64,000 nucleotides of DNA, from contig NC_085853.1 of assembly GCF_020906515.1 (NCBI RefSeq), positions 1,984,001 through 2,048,000 of the forward strand, in the 5' to 3' direction. The position numbers and the translations under genes are program-made. Below, in pieces: positions 12,350 to 23,832 of the stretch. This stretch comes from Vanrija pseudolonga. Taxonomy: Eukaryota; Basidiomycota; Tremellomycetes; Trichosporonales; Trichosporonaceae. Every line of letters starts with the position of its first letter. The stretch's first letter is position 1. A model generated the notes under the pieces. The model did not search any database. It saw nothing but the letters and a program-made list of their open reading frames with translations, and had not been told where the DNA came from.

Positions 12350-12515
12350 CCGCTATCGCCGAGCGGCGCGGCACCGTCTCGTGGCACCGTCGGCTCACCC
12401 AGTGGCGCCGTCTGGCAAGTGGCACTGGGCTGGGTCGGTGCCACCATCATTGTCCAGTGGCGCCGTCTCATCCAGTGCCACCCTCATCCAGTGGCACCGC
12501 CATCATCCTCCAGCG
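12350..12515. repeat. Imperfect short repeats of a GTGGCRCCG word
   Basis: About eight copies of GTGGCACCG, GTGGCGCCG or near variants, often preceded by CCA or TCATCCA, lie just beyond and slightly overlapping the 3' end of the GH32 coding sequence. Copies on both strands would pair, as GGTGCCAC also occurs. Origin unknown. Confidence 0.6.
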
Positions 12516-14397
12516 ACCCCGCCGCCCGGCCCACGCGTGCCCCGCTTCCGCCACCGCCGGCGCACGGCCCCGCCCGTACCGTCGCCCTCGAACCCGCCGT
12601 GCAGGTCCCACAGCGCGGCCGACACGGCGCCGTTGGCGGCCAGCTCGAGGTGGGTGAGCGGCGACGAGGGGTAGAAGACGGCCGTCGCGGCGGTGCCATC
12701 GACAAACACCTCAAGCACGCTGCGGTCGAGCACGACGAGGAGCGTGGCGTTGCGCTGCGTCCACGGCGTGGCAAGCCGCGGCGTGAAGCTCGTCGAGTTG
12801 AACCCGTTCGCGGTGCCGCGGTCGATCCACAGCTCGCTGGCGCTCACGCCGCCAGAGACGGACCCGCCCCCAGAAAAGGTATAGTTGAGGGTCGCGCCGG
12901 CCGTGACGTTGATCTCGAGGAGCACGGTGCCGGTCGCAGAAGCGTTCAGCCCCGCGTCCCACTTCCACTGTCCGTCGCCGTGCGCGCTCGCCAGCTGGTC
13001 CCCGCGCGCCGCGTCGAGGCCGTACGGCGCGAGCGACAGCGTCGTCGTGCCGCTGGCGCCCTTGACGAGGCTCACCGCGCGGGGCAGGGTCAGCGCGCCG
13101 CGCCACGACTCGCCGGCAGTCGGTACCCGCGCAGCATACTGCACGTTGTTCGCCCAGGAGATCGCGACGCCGCCGCTCGGGTCGACGATCCCCCCGCTCG
13201 CGTCCTTGCCCCACTCGACTGGTGTCGGCCCCGCGCTGGGGGTGAAGGCCCCGCCGGCGAACTCGCCGACGTAGTATACCTGCGTTTCGCCGCCGAGCGG
13301 CGCGTCGGTCGTGGTCACGATGAGGAGGTAGCTGTCGCCGACCTTCGCCAAGCTCGGCGCTGCAAGCCGGCCGGAGCCGGCAAAGTCGCTTGCGTAGCTC
13401 CAGCTCTTCAGATCGCCACTCGTGTAGAACGCGACGCGCGAGTCGCGCGCCACGGCGAGCACCCAGTCGCTGCCGACCCGCGTGACCCGCGGATCCCGCC
13501 CGCGGACATTGACTGTGCCCGCCGGTGTGAAGGTATACCCCCCGTCCGTTGACCCAGCGAGCGCCACGGTCGAGTTGAGCGTGTAGAACGCCACGACGCT
13601 CCCGAGCCCGCTGGTATTGTTCGCGTCGAGCACCACGCTGCCGTTCCCTATGCCTGTGTCGCTTGCAGGCGGGTGCAGCGCGATCGGCGCGTTCGTCCAC
13701 GCGTACAGATCGGGCGAGGTCGCGTGGCCCCAGTTGCCTAGGCCTGGGAGCGGGGCCGAGGGGTTGTCTGTGGCGTTGTGTCAGCTACGAGCGAGCGAGG
13801 GAGTGGGTGAGGGAGTGAGGGAGTGCGAGGCATGGCGCGCCGTAGCCAAAGAGACACCCGGGTCCGAGGTCGGGACGCCAGCGCCACTGTCCATTGCCAA
13901 GCCCATGCCACCAACTCATACCGCCTCTGCTGTCCACACCGCCCCCGCCGCCGCCACTTACACTGGTAATACACATGCCATGTGCCGTTGTCGTCCTTGA
14001 ACAAGCCGTTCGGGTCGGAGAGGTATCCCTGGGGGTGGGTCAGTTGGCTCTGGCTCGGGCTGGGTCTGCCGTCGACGCCGTCATGCGTCGCCACCATCCC
14101 CGCCCTCCTGCGTCTCCCCTCGCCTCGCGCCTACGGCGCTCGGCATCGGCAACTCACCACCGGCGGACTATAGTGCACCCTCGGCCTCAACTCGCCGCCA
14201 TAATCCCCCCGGATCGCCTGGCCCGTCGGGATGCCCTGCGCGTACTGGTGCGTCGAGGTCGCGAAGGGCGTCAGGCCTGCGGGCGGGGCGGCGCCAGACG
14301 TCGGGGTGGGGACGAGTGCGGGGACGCTGTCTGCCCCGGAGGCCAGGCGCGCGCTCAGCAGCAGCGTGCCGCCCAAAAGACAGCTTCGGAGTATCAT
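12503..14397 (-). CDS. GH32 invertase/inulinase-like protein lacking the acid/base Glu
   Basis: A predicted 523-residue secreted glycoside hydrolase family 32 protein (invertase/inulinase/levanase fold). The start at 14397 gives a signal peptide (MILRSCLLGGTLLLSARLASG); an ATG 24 nt upstream is possible. Three exons are read: 14397-14158, 14028-13962 and 13767-12503, with introns joined in frame. The five-bladed propeller shows HYSPPVGYLSDPNG (nucleophile D85), YQYNP, GNWGHATSPDLYAW, GNGSVVLD, the RDP motif (D194) and GGETQVYYVGEF. The C-terminal beta-sandwich has SVLEVFVDG and ends with a basic tail. Where active enzymes have W-E-C-P, this protein has L-A-A-P at 237-240, so the general acid/base Glu is Ala238. 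It may be a binding protein or a weak or altered enzyme. The fold call is firm; activity is doubtful. Confidence 0.88.
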
Positions 14398-15218
14398 GTC
14401 GTGCGTTGTGTGTGCGTTCAATCAGTGCTTGTCAGTGATAGTGTAGACGCAAGCAGCCATAGCAGTTCATCGTCTTTTCTCGCCGACAGGTGCTGCAGCA
14501 CAAGCACCAGCGACATCATCTTACGTGGGGCCTGGGGCCCACTCGGCAGTCGGCGTCACCTGCCGTGCCCCGCGCCGCCACCTACGCAAACATTATGGTG
14601 GTGGCTACATAGGCGCTTGTAGGCGCACGTCACTGCGTGCATGCGCCGGCGCCAGAACAATAAGCAAACAGACGCAAGCAAGCGCAGAAGACGCAGGGCA
14701 GCAAGATCTGAGTGCACACTGCGGCGGCGGCCAACTCAACTTTCTGCCCCCACTGCCGCCGCTGTGCCCCGCTTGTGCTACTTGTGCGGGGATCGGCACA
14801 TGACGCCCGAATCGACTTTTTTATCAGTGGAGCTAGTCTCCGCTTGCTTTGCCCTTGGAGCGACCAAGCTTAGCTTTTGTGCGCCGCTTGCACTCGCTTA
14901 CCCCCTCGACTCCTCGCTCATGCCGCGGCCTCGTGCTCAATCCCTGGTCTGGCCATGTTCGTTGCCCAAACGTGCTCAACTTTGGCACATGGCCTCAAGT
15001 CAGTCACACATCGGCCATCATCCGCGCTGCTGCCAGGCCCCGGTCCCCCCACCCCCCGGCCACCACATCGGCCTCTACCGCTTACGGTATATCGTCGTCT
15101 AATGCATCCAATGTACACACACTAAAGATAACAGTCTACATGTATCGTGCCCGCCGTCGTGACATTAACGGCAGGGTGGCCGACCGTAACCAACCGCACA
15201 ACTAGCCGCCGCCGCCGC
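14398..15218. other. Intergenic region, promoter side of GH32 gene
   Basis: About 820 bp between the 5' end of the GH32 gene and the 3' end of the Uds1-type gene, both on the minus strand. No domain-bearing frame was seen. It presumably holds the GH32 promoter, but I could not pick out a convincing TATA element. Confidence 0.5.
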
Positions 15219-18200
15219 CTAGCCGCCCTTGGCCCGCAGCTTCTGTCGCAGCTGCCCGACCTCAGCTTGCAGCGAGTTGAGCTCGTCGAGCATCTGCATC
15301 TGCTGCTCCTGCCCCCGTGCGCGCTCGTGATCGGCGTCCTCTGTCGTCGTCCGCAGCTTCCGAGAGAGGTCGTCAATCTGGTTCTGCAGTTGGGTTTGCA
15401 GGGTGCGCCGCTCCGTCTCGGCCTCGTCGCTTAGCGTCAGTGTGCGCGCCGACAGGTTGCTGTTGATGTCGTTGAGGCGCGAGATGGTCGCGTTGGCATT
15501 GGCCAGCTCGGTCTCGAGGCGCTGCTTTGCCGCTGTCGAGATTTCTGCAGTCGCGCGGAGTTCGTCGAGCTCGTCCCTAGTGTTGTCAGCTTAGGCCCCT
15601 TCATCACAAGTCCCTTGACTCACTGCTTGGACGTGCTGGCGCGATCGCCAGCCGTCGTGCTCGCCTTGGACAATCGCGACGACAGCCGCGTCTTCTTGTT
15701 CAGCCGCTCCTCCAGCTCCATAACCTGGCGCTGGTACGTCTCCATCGAGCGGCTGCTGTCCTGGACGAGCTGGGCAGCCTTGGCCGCGTTGGCCTTGTGG
15801 CGCTCCTTGTCGACCTCCATGCGCGTCATGCGCTCGATCATGAGCCTGCCGTCGGCGATGAGCGTGCGCACCCGGTCTGCCAGCGCGTTGACGCCGGGGA
15901 ACTCTTCGCGCGTTGCAGGCTCGGCGTATGCGCGCTGCAGGGCGGCAAAGTTGACAGTCGCGTTGGGTGACACGACGCTCGGCGAGCTGAAGCCCGCCTG
16001 CTCGCGCGACTCGGAGCTCGGAAGAATGGTCCACACAGAAGACAGCTGCGAGTTGATTGCCGAGAGCTTGGTTTCGAGCTCGGCGATCTTGGCATTTGTT
16101 GCAACAGGGTCGGCGTCGCCCGCCTTCTTCCGGCCGGTAATCTCGCGGTGCGCCGTCTCGAGGTCAGCAGCGAGGCCGTCGTTCTGCTTGTTGAGGTGCT
16201 CGATTTGCTCGTTCTGACCGCGGATCTTGCGCATAAGCTCCATCATCTCGCCCTGGACGCCTCGCTGCGACTGGGTGACGGATCTCGCCGACTCGGCGTG
16301 CTCGTCGGCCGCGGCCTGTGCTGCCTCGGCACGCGCGTGCTCCTCGTCGGCCATGGCCTGCGCCTCGCTCGCCTTGGTCTTCCACCCATCGCGGTCGGCT
16401 CTGAGTCTGCGCATCTCGTCCTCGAGCCCCTGGCTGACCTCGAGCATCTCCTCCTTGAGGCTCTGCAGCTCGGTCTCGCGGCTCTGGACGAGGGTGCCGA
16501 CGTCGGCGATGGCGTCGTCGAGCTCCTTGTCGGGCACCGTGTCGCGGCCGAGAAGCGCGCCGATAGCCGTGCCGATCGCAGCGAGGCGCTCGGCAGCCTG
16601 TCTGCTGGCCGTCTTGGCGAGCCCCGCGGCCTCGAGTAGACGTGTTCTCTCAGACTGCATGTTGCCCTCGTGCTTGTGAAGCTGGTCCTGCTGAGCGCGG
16701 AGGGTAGCGAGCTCGTCTTGGGTCGCACGGTGCTGCGTTTCCGCCTCACCCAGCTGAGCCTGAAGCAGCCCAGTCTGCGACTCGACCGCCTCGTGTCTGT
16801 CCACAAGCTCCTGGTGCTCAGCCTGTAACTGGCGGTGCTGGGCCTGGAGGTCGCCGAGGTCCAGCTGCGCCTGGCTGCTCTGCGACGTGATGAGCACGTA
16901 CTTGTCGTTGAGGCCCTGGTGCGTCTCCTCGAGCTCGCAGTGTCGTGTCCGCGTGTCATCGTGGGCGGCGCGAATGTCGGCAAGGTCGACCTGAAGCGCG
17001 TCGTGCGCCGTCCGCAGCTGGCCGTGCTGGCCGGATAACTGCTCGTGCTGCGCTGCCAACTCGTCGTGAACAGTCTGGAGAGCGCCGAACTGTCCCTCGA
17101 GCGCGCGGTGCTGCTCCGTAAGCTGTGTACGTTCTTTAACCCAGGCAGAGCGCTCCGACGTGATCGAGTCCTGCGCGTGTCCAATGCCGCTGCGCTCGAC
17201 AGCCCACTGCTCCTTGGCCGAGACGAACGCGGCCCGCTCGCGCTGCCAGCTCTGCCGGTCGCTCTGGACCTTGGCCAGCTCGTCCTGGTGTGCCTTGGAC
17301 TCTTCTTCCAGCGCGCGCTCGCGTCGTCCAAACTCGACAATCATCTCTTCGAGTTCGGCAATCCGGCCATTCTGCCTCGCGCCTTCGGTTTCGAGGTCGC
17401 GCACCCGCCCAATCGCGCGGTCGCGCTCCTGCTCCAGAGCTTCCACTTGCGTGTCCGTCTCCTGTTGTCGTGATCGCGAGGTTTCAAGCTCGCGACTCCG
17501 CCCAGACTCGAGGTCGCGCACCCGCGCAAAGTGCTGGTCGCGCTGCGCCTTGAGCTCCGAGACGTGGTCGTCATGCGCGTCGCGGTCCGTTTCCAGCGCC
17601 GTAACGCGCTTGGCGTACCCCATCTCGCGCTCGTGGGCCGACTCGGCGGCCTGCACCAGCGCCTGCTGCCGTGACGACGACTCGGCAGCCGCGCGCTCCA
17701 ACCGGCGCACCTCCCACGCCATGACGCCCGCCCAGTGTTCGTTCAGCCGCCTTCGTAGCGCTGCCTCGCGGTCGCGAAGGACTAATACCTCCTAGAACGT
17801 CAGCGCAGGCCTGGCCCCCACACACTCACCTTCTCCGCAGCCTCGACGCGCTTCTCAGACTGCTCCAGGCTCTCCATCGTCTGGCGGGATATCCTGCATC
17901 GTCGTCAGCACGCTCGCTCCACATGCCGCCCTTCCACTCACCGCTTGTTCGTCTGGTTGAGCTTTTGCAGCGTGCGCGCCGCGGTCAAAATCTTGACCTC
18001 GCGCTGGTGTCGCGTCTGGAGCGCGTCGAGGCGGGTCGCAAGCAGCGAGAGCTCCTTCTTCCAGCCCTCGACCTCCTCCCAGGCGCCGATCGACATGCTC
18101 TCGCAGTCGACGGTCGCCTGGGACGCGAGCAGCGCCATGAGCATCTCGTCGCTGCCGTACGTCGGGGATGTGAGCTCTGTCGCGGCGGATATGTTCGTCA

Positions 18201-18867
18201 GCGCCGTCGCCGCCGTGCTCGTGCTGCTGCTGAGCGCGCCGCCGCCGCCGCCGCCAGAGCCAGAGCCCCCGACGTGCGGTAACCGCTCGGCACTGAACGA
18301 TGGGGACAAGGGGCTGGTGAAACTCGTATCTGTGCTGTCCAGGGCCCGGCTGAATGGCGGCGGAGATGGCGCGTGGATCGCGCTCGGGCCATGGTCGTCG
18401 AGCTCGGCGGTGCGCTGCCGCAGCGTGCGCTTGCGCTCCGGCAGGCGCGTGTACGTGTCTGAGCGGCGGAGCGCGCGGGGGTCGGGCTCGGGCGCCCCGA
18501 GCTGGTCGTCGCGGTCGGCGCCGTCGTCGTCGTCGTCGCCGAGCTGCGCGTACCCGTGATCGCCGTTGCCTGGCGACATCTCGTCTTCGCTCGTGTCGGG
18601 GAACCTGTTGCTGCGGCTGCCGTTGCCGTAGCGCTGCGCGCTCGACGAGGCGGCATGCGACGGCTCATCCTCGTCGCTCGAGTGCGCGCCGCCGAACCGC
18701 ACGGCATTGTTCAGGCGCGAGGCGAGTCCGTGGTCGGATGTCGAGGGCGATGTCGCCGCAGCTGGCTGCTGTTGAGGTTGTCGATTATTACGAAAGAAGG
18801 CGGCCTTTGTCATTTTGAGCGGTGGCGCCGATGGACCTGCGCCTCCGTTCATGACTGCCGCAGACAT
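15219..18867 (-). CDS. Uds1-type (up-regulated during septation) coiled-coil protein
   Basis: A predicted protein of about 1,170 residues in four exons; small introns near 17942-17896, 17828-17780 and 15624-15577 keep frame. The first ~230 residues are disordered, Ser/Asp/Gly-rich with acidic runs. At about 235-310 lies the Uds1-like segment: SDEMLMALLASQA, then WEEVEGWKKELSLLATRLDAL and a run ending in LQKLNQ, which is the signature of the fungal 'up-regulated during septation' family. The rest is almost continuous heptad coiled coil rich in Glu, Gln, Arg and Ala, ending RQKLRAKGG. The start at 18867 (MSAAVMNGGAG) is preferred over an upstream ATG at 19011 because the extra residues look like leader. 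The role is probably structural at septum or cell cortex, inferred only from the family name. Confidence 0.75.
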
Positions 18868-19384
18868 GAGCGGGGCCTTGTAGAGTATAAGAGTATAAGT
18901 AGAATTACAGGATGTTGAGAGCAGAAAGTGCGAAGTGGGCGCGTGCTCAACGACGACGACCGACGTGCTAGCTAGGCAGGACTTTGGAGTGGCACCTGGC
19001 CCGTCGTCCATCCCTTTGTGCGTTCAGGCAGCGCGCGGCGCTTCAGGCCCGTGCCTCGACCACTGCACCTGCCTGCACTACTCTGCATATCATCGGCACG
19101 CGGGAAGCCCAGCACTACCACCAAATTACCAAAGGCCAGACAGCCCAGAGGCCATATCACTTGTCCACGCGCTACGCGCTGCATACTCCCCCCCTTCCAC
19201 CCCCCCGCCCATCCGCCCCGCGTAAACAAACTTTGATCGACAAAAAGAGTCATGCGGCGGCGCCACGCCAATATGCATCAGAAAATAACACAAACACAAA
19301 CATTGAGGCGCGTCCTCCACGCCTCCACCCAACCCATGCACCACACCCACTCCTCACCAACCAGCTCCCAGGCACCTCCTACAA
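18868..19384. other. Intergenic region upstream of the Uds1-type gene
   Basis: About 517 bp between the Nop12 stop and the Uds1-type start, both on the minus strand. It is C-rich toward the Nop12 side. No gene or firm regulatory site was seen. Confidence 0.5.
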
Positions 19385-21235
19385 TCACGCCTGGCGCTGG
19401 CCCTTCATCTTGGACAACGCATGCGAGCTACGCACACGGCCCTTCTTGGCCTTGACCTTCTTGTCCCGGCTCTTGCGCTCAGCCTTGGTGGCAGTGAGGT
19501 CCACTCGGCCCTTGTCAGTGTGCGCGGCAGCCACCTTGGCCTTCTTCTTGGCCAGACGACGCAGCTGGCGCTCCTGGTCGGCGTTCTTGGCCGCCTTGCG
19601 CTCGTCCTTGGACAGGTCCTTGAGCTTGTCGCCGAGCGCTGGGTTGCCGCGGGGGATCGGGCCAGAGGGCACATTGCGCTCCTTGCCAGCGTACTTGGGC
19701 TTGGCAGGAGCAGCAGTAGCACCAGGAGCAGGAGCGGCCGGTGCGGGGCGCGTCTTTGATGTAGGAGGGAGCGTCTTGCACGACTGCACACGCAGAGGCT
19801 TCTTGGCAAACTTGAGCTTGGCCGAAGGCATGGCGATGAGCTCGTCGACGCTCTCGCGGTCGACAAAGTGCACGTAGCCGAAACCCTTGCCCAGCTGCGT
19901 TTCCTTGTCGCGCACAATACGGACACCAGTGACCCAGCTGCCCGAGGGCGAGGCACCACGCTCCGCCTTGACCAGTCCCTCGAAGAACGCGCGCACATCC
20001 TCGTCCTTGGCCGCGTAGTCGAGGCCGCCGACGAACAGACTCTGCTTGGGGTCCGTTCCGCTCGGGAGCCAGGCGTCGCGCTTGCCCAGCGCGTTGGTAG
20101 CTGTTGACAGGCCGATCGCCGACGGCAGCCTCAAGATGTCGACGCGGATCGTGCGCTCCTGGAACGTGCTGCCGTTGGCGGCCAGCACCTTCTCGGCAGC
20201 CTCGAATGGGTCAAGGATGGGCGCGACATTCTTTGGCCTGTCGGGGTGGGCGTGGGCGAACACGACGTAGGCGTTGCACGAGTCCTGCTCAGAGTGGAAC
20301 TGTGCGTGTCAGAGTAATCAAGGAGTCCTCACTCACGTCCTTCTTGATGAAGGCAACCTTGCGCTTGCCCTTGGAGTCGAGGAACGACTTGGACTTGTCG
20401 ACAACCTCGTCGTCACCACGGCGGTTTCCGGGCTTGCCAGTCGAGCTGCCCTCCTGTGCCTCGCGCCACGCGGCCGCACGCTCCTGCTCACGCTGCACGC
20501 GCTTCGTCTTCTCCTTCTCGTCGTCCTCTCCGGGCAGCGCAGCTGTGGGAGCGGCGAACGCGACCGAGCGGAAGCGCACCGACTCGATCTTGGCCGCAGG
20601 GGCAAAGGTGAGGAGGTGGGCCTTGAGCTGGCTGAGGATGGACTGGTGGGTTAGCAACGCCCCAGGTGAAATTACCCACCTTGGACTTGGCCGCCTCAAC
20701 GTCGAGGTTACCAACGAACACGGTACGCCTGTCGCGGTCCGCCTGCGTCTCGCCAGGCGGCGTGTACTTTGTGTTGGCGGCCTTCTCGCGTTTCCGCTTG
20801 GGCGCCTTGAGGCTCTCGTGGGTGAGGTCGACCGAGCCGTCCGACTCGGCGCCGTCCTCGCCCTCCACGACCTCCTCGTCGACCTCAATCGCCTCGGGCT
20901 CGGCCTCCTTGGCCTCCTTCTTCGGCGTGGCCTTGGGGGTGTCGACCTTGGCCTTCTTGGCCTTCTTCGGTGTCACCTCCTCGGCGATCTTGGAAGAGCT
21001 GGCAACCGGAAGCGCTGCGGGGCGTGCAGGCGTAGGGAGGGAGAATGCGGCCTGTAACCCGTCAGCACAGCACTACACCTCGCACCTAGACACGCACACT
21101 CTTGCCAAAGATGCTGCCGAGCTCAGAGTCCTTCGGCGCGCTGAAGAGGGCGGCGGGAGCCTCCTCGACCTTGTCGTGCTTGCGCTTCTTCTGCGCGTCG
21201 CCGCCAGCTGGCTGTTTTCCCTTGCTCTTGCCCAT
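19385..21235 (-). CDS. NOP12: Nop12/RBM34-type nucleolar RNA-binding protein
   Basis: A nucleolar protein with two RRM domains that acts in 60S pre-ribosome and 25S rRNA processing in yeast (Nop12; RBM34 in animals). It starts MGKSKGKQPAGG. A Lys/Glu-rich acidic-basic region follows, then RRM1 beginning RRTVFVGNLDVEAAKSK, which is interrupted by a long charged loop (GEDDEKEKTKRVQ) typical of Nop12 and closes with KVAFIKKD and NAYVVFAHAHPD. RRM2 is KQSLFVGGLDYAAKDEDV to KGFGYVHFVDRESV. The C-terminus is a Lys/Arg-rich nucleolar-localisation tail ending SKMKGQRQA. Introns near 21105-21053, 20679-20644 and 20337-20300 are short. It is divergent from the transporter at 21832 and shares a 596-bp promoter region with it. 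Confidence 0.88.
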
Positions 21236-21513
21236 TGTCGTCAGTGGTTGGGTGTCTGTCGAGAGCGTCGAGCCTGATCATGCACCATCCATCTCGGTGG
21301 TCATCTCACCAGATCAGAACTTCACGAGCAGAGCAACATTTTGATTCCGTCACTCAACCTCCACTCCCACGCTACACTCACGTGGGGTCACGTGCCACCT
21401 CCGACCTCCGGCCTCCCACGGTCCACGGCATAAAGCGGCCCCCCCACTTGTCTCGGCTGGATCGGCCTGGTTGTGGCGGGGATTGAGGGGGGAGGCACCT
21501 CTGAGCCGATGCA

Positions 21514-21737
21514 CTTATCGCGCCGGCATCTTCTCCTCGAACGATTGGCGCAGATCGCTGGCCACGATAAAGTCGTCCACTCGGGATAGCCCACGATGCT
21601 GCATTCGGCGTACTCCCTCCGAGGCTCATTGGAGGGAGGTAGAACAACCTCGGTAACTAGCTCAGATCACTCACTGCGATCTGCCCGTGGTGTCTCAATT
21701 CGGTCTTGGACTGCGACCTCGACTTTGGGGCGATAAG
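21514..21737. promoter_or_regulatory. Three HGATAR sites upstream of the transporter gene
   Basis: CTTATCG at 21514-21520 (CGATAAG on minus), CGATAA at 21565-21570 and CGATAAG at 21731-21737 all fit HGATAR, the binding word of fungal nitrogen-control GATA factors. They lie 95-320 bp before the ATG of an allantoate-permease-type transporter. Function is inferred. Confidence 0.45.
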
Positions 21738-21770
21738 GCCTGGGTTTTACTCCCCTCGGCGCTGTTCAAC

Positions 21771-21779
21771 TTATATATC
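21771..21779 (+). promoter_or_regulatory. TATA-like element
   Basis: TTATATATC begins 61 nt before the ATG of the transporter gene. It is an AT-only island in a GC-rich setting. Confidence 0.5.
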
Positions 21780-21831
21780 TGAGCCTTTGCATCGATGCCC
21801 CGCTCAAACCAACCCCACTCACCCACTGACA

Positions 21832-23412
21832 ATGAGCTACGAACCCGACAAGAAGGATAACACCAGCATCGCAGTGAGCGAGGCCGGCGATGACCACCTG
21901 GCCGTGCACCTCCCTGCGTCTCTGCAGAACCTGAGCGAAGAGGAACGCGCGGCGCTGGCCAAGAGCGGCACGCGCAAGGTCGACCTGATGCTCCTCCCCT
22001 GCTTGACACTACTCTACCTCCTCAACTTCCTCGACCGTCAGAGTAAGTACATCGTCCAGCACCGCTCACACGACAGACCTCTCGTCTGCCAAAATCGCAG
22101 GCATTTCAAAGAGTCTACACCTCACGACCCAGCAGTACGCGACCGCCGTCGCCGTACTCTTCGCGGGCTACGTCGCGCTCCAGATCCCGTCCAACATGAT
22201 TGCGAGTAAAGTCCGCCTGCCAGGACTGTACATCTGTGTCAACGCAGGCTTGTGGGGCATTGTGTCGGCGTGCACGGCCGCAGTACACGACCACGTCGGA
22301 CTGTCGGTATGCCGCGCGATGCTCGGAGCCGTTGAGGCGGCGTTCTTCCCCGGCGCCATCTTCCTCGTCTCCCTCTTCTACACCCGCAGGGAAATGGCCT
22401 TCCGCGCCGCTGCGTTCTACACGGGCTCGCAGATCGGTAACGCGTTCGGCGGTCTCTTCGCCATCGGCATCCTCAAGCTCGACGGGAAGCACGGACTCGA
22501 AGGCTGGCGGTGGCTGTTCATCGTCGAGGGCGCGATGACCCTTGGGGGTGGGTGTGTGCGAGTTTCCTCGCTGACGACAGTGGCCGTTCTGTGCGGGTTT
22601 ATCATTCCTAACCGCCCCGAAAGTGTCCGCTGGCTCACGCCTGTGGAGCGCGACATGCTACTCTGGCGCCTCGAGTCTGACCACGGAACCAAGGACGAGA
22701 ATGACGAGGTGTCGATTGGACGGGCGCTCAAGATGGCCGTGCTCGACGTGGGTTATCGTACGAGGCTCTTCTAACCCCACAGCCCAAGACCTGGCTCATG
22801 GCCCTCACGCTCCAGTTCGCCTTCATCGCCGCGACCGTCACCAACTTCTTCCCGATCGTGGTCGCCGGGCTGGGCTTTGACCGCACCACGACCCTGGCCA
22901 TCACCGCCCCGCCGTACATCCTCTGCGCTATTGGTCTGCTCGTGAACGGATGGAGCAGTGACAGGCTGCACAACCGGTCGTACCACATCGCCGTCCCGAT
23001 GTGCTTCACGCTCGTGGGCAACATCATCGCCGTGTCAACGACCAAGATCGCGCCGCGGTACTTTGCCATGTGTCTCCTCCCAGTCGGCTTCTACTGCGCG
23101 TCGACCATCATCCTCAGCTGGATCGGCGCCAACATCACCGGCCCGAGCTCGAAGCGGGCAATCACGCTCGCGCTCGTCAACGCGCTCGCGCAGATCCCGA
23201 ATATCTGGAGCTCATACCTGTACTACTCGCCCCCGCGTTTCATCCCCGCGTTCATGGTCGACCTCGTCGCGTGCGCCCTCGCCATCGCCATGGCTCTACT
23301 GACCCGGTGGTACTTTGTGCGCGAGAATAAGAAGATGGACGAGGGGAAGGACTTGGGCAAGTACGGCCCGAGCGAGGTGCAGCTGGCCGCCGGGTACAGG
23401 TATCAGTTGTAG
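21832..23412 (+). CDS. MFS transporter, allantoate permease (Dal5/ACS) family
   Basis: A predicted 492-residue plasma-membrane carrier of the anion:cation symporter family, which in fungi imports allantoate, ureidosuccinate, vitamins such as nicotinate or pantothenate, and dipeptides. Family features are KVDLMLLPCLTLLYLLNFLDRQN at the first membrane segment (key part LLYLLNFLDR), LSSAKIAGISKSL, YVALQIPSNM, the RAMLGAVEAAFFPG segment and the MFS-type FYTRREMAFRAA loop. The second half contains the DPKTWLMALTLQ motif after the central loop, and about 12 membrane segments are evident. Introns of 34, 33 and 35 nt lie at 22043-22076, 22548-22580 and 22748-22782. The 33-nt one is in frame and could instead be read through, adding 11 residues. 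Substrate cannot be told from sequence. Confidence 0.88.
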
Positions 23413-23832
23413 GAGTGTGCGTCGTTATTTAGTTATGCTACGTTGTGTTGCTCTGAGGAAGCCGGATAGGGGCGAGTTGTCGCCCAAACACGGCCTGTTC
23501 AACTGCCACCTGCGCGCCACACCACCAAGAAGGCCGCCCTGTGACCACCAACAGTGGTGGGTATGCATCCCCTCACCCACAAAACCCCTCCGCGGATCTG
23601 CACCCCCACCCCTACACCATGCATGCATGCATAGCCCCAATCACCAAACACACCCAACCACACCCACGCCCAGCCAAATGCAGCGCACCTAACTGGTCCG
23701 CCACAATCCGGTATCCCCGAAAAATGCTCCCGTCAGTGTTCCGGCCCTCACCGCTGCGTGCACTCAACGACAACGATAGCGACAACGACTTCGACATCGT
23801 CGTCGACCAGCACAACAACAACACCAGACACC
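23413..23832. other. Intergenic region upstream of NDUFA12
   Basis: About 420 bp between two + strand genes, with C/A-rich stretches and an ACAACAACAACACC run just before the NDUFA12 ATG. No gene was seen. Confidence 0.5.

Larger units (their letters stand above)
7118..12502. other. 5.4-kb tract with no credible protein gene
   Basis: The region upstream of the ECL1-like gene and downstream of the GH32 gene. It holds low-complexity DNA: poly-G runs near 7787 and 7847-7864, a GCT-type run near 9477-9496, a triple CATTAGCC-like repeat near 9694-9718, a (CAGC)n array at 9921-9970, a short ACGC run near 11969-11984 and repeated GACTCCCACT-like words near 12040-12120. Open frames are short and none has a recognisable domain or convincing splicing. 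It may be a long promoter and leader, or may carry a noncoding RNA. Confidence 0.55.

Noticed and set aside
12200-13552. 450-codon open frame on + opposite the GH32 gene
   Set aside because: Antisense to conserved GH32 motifs; composition is Arg/Ala/Val/Pro without domains.
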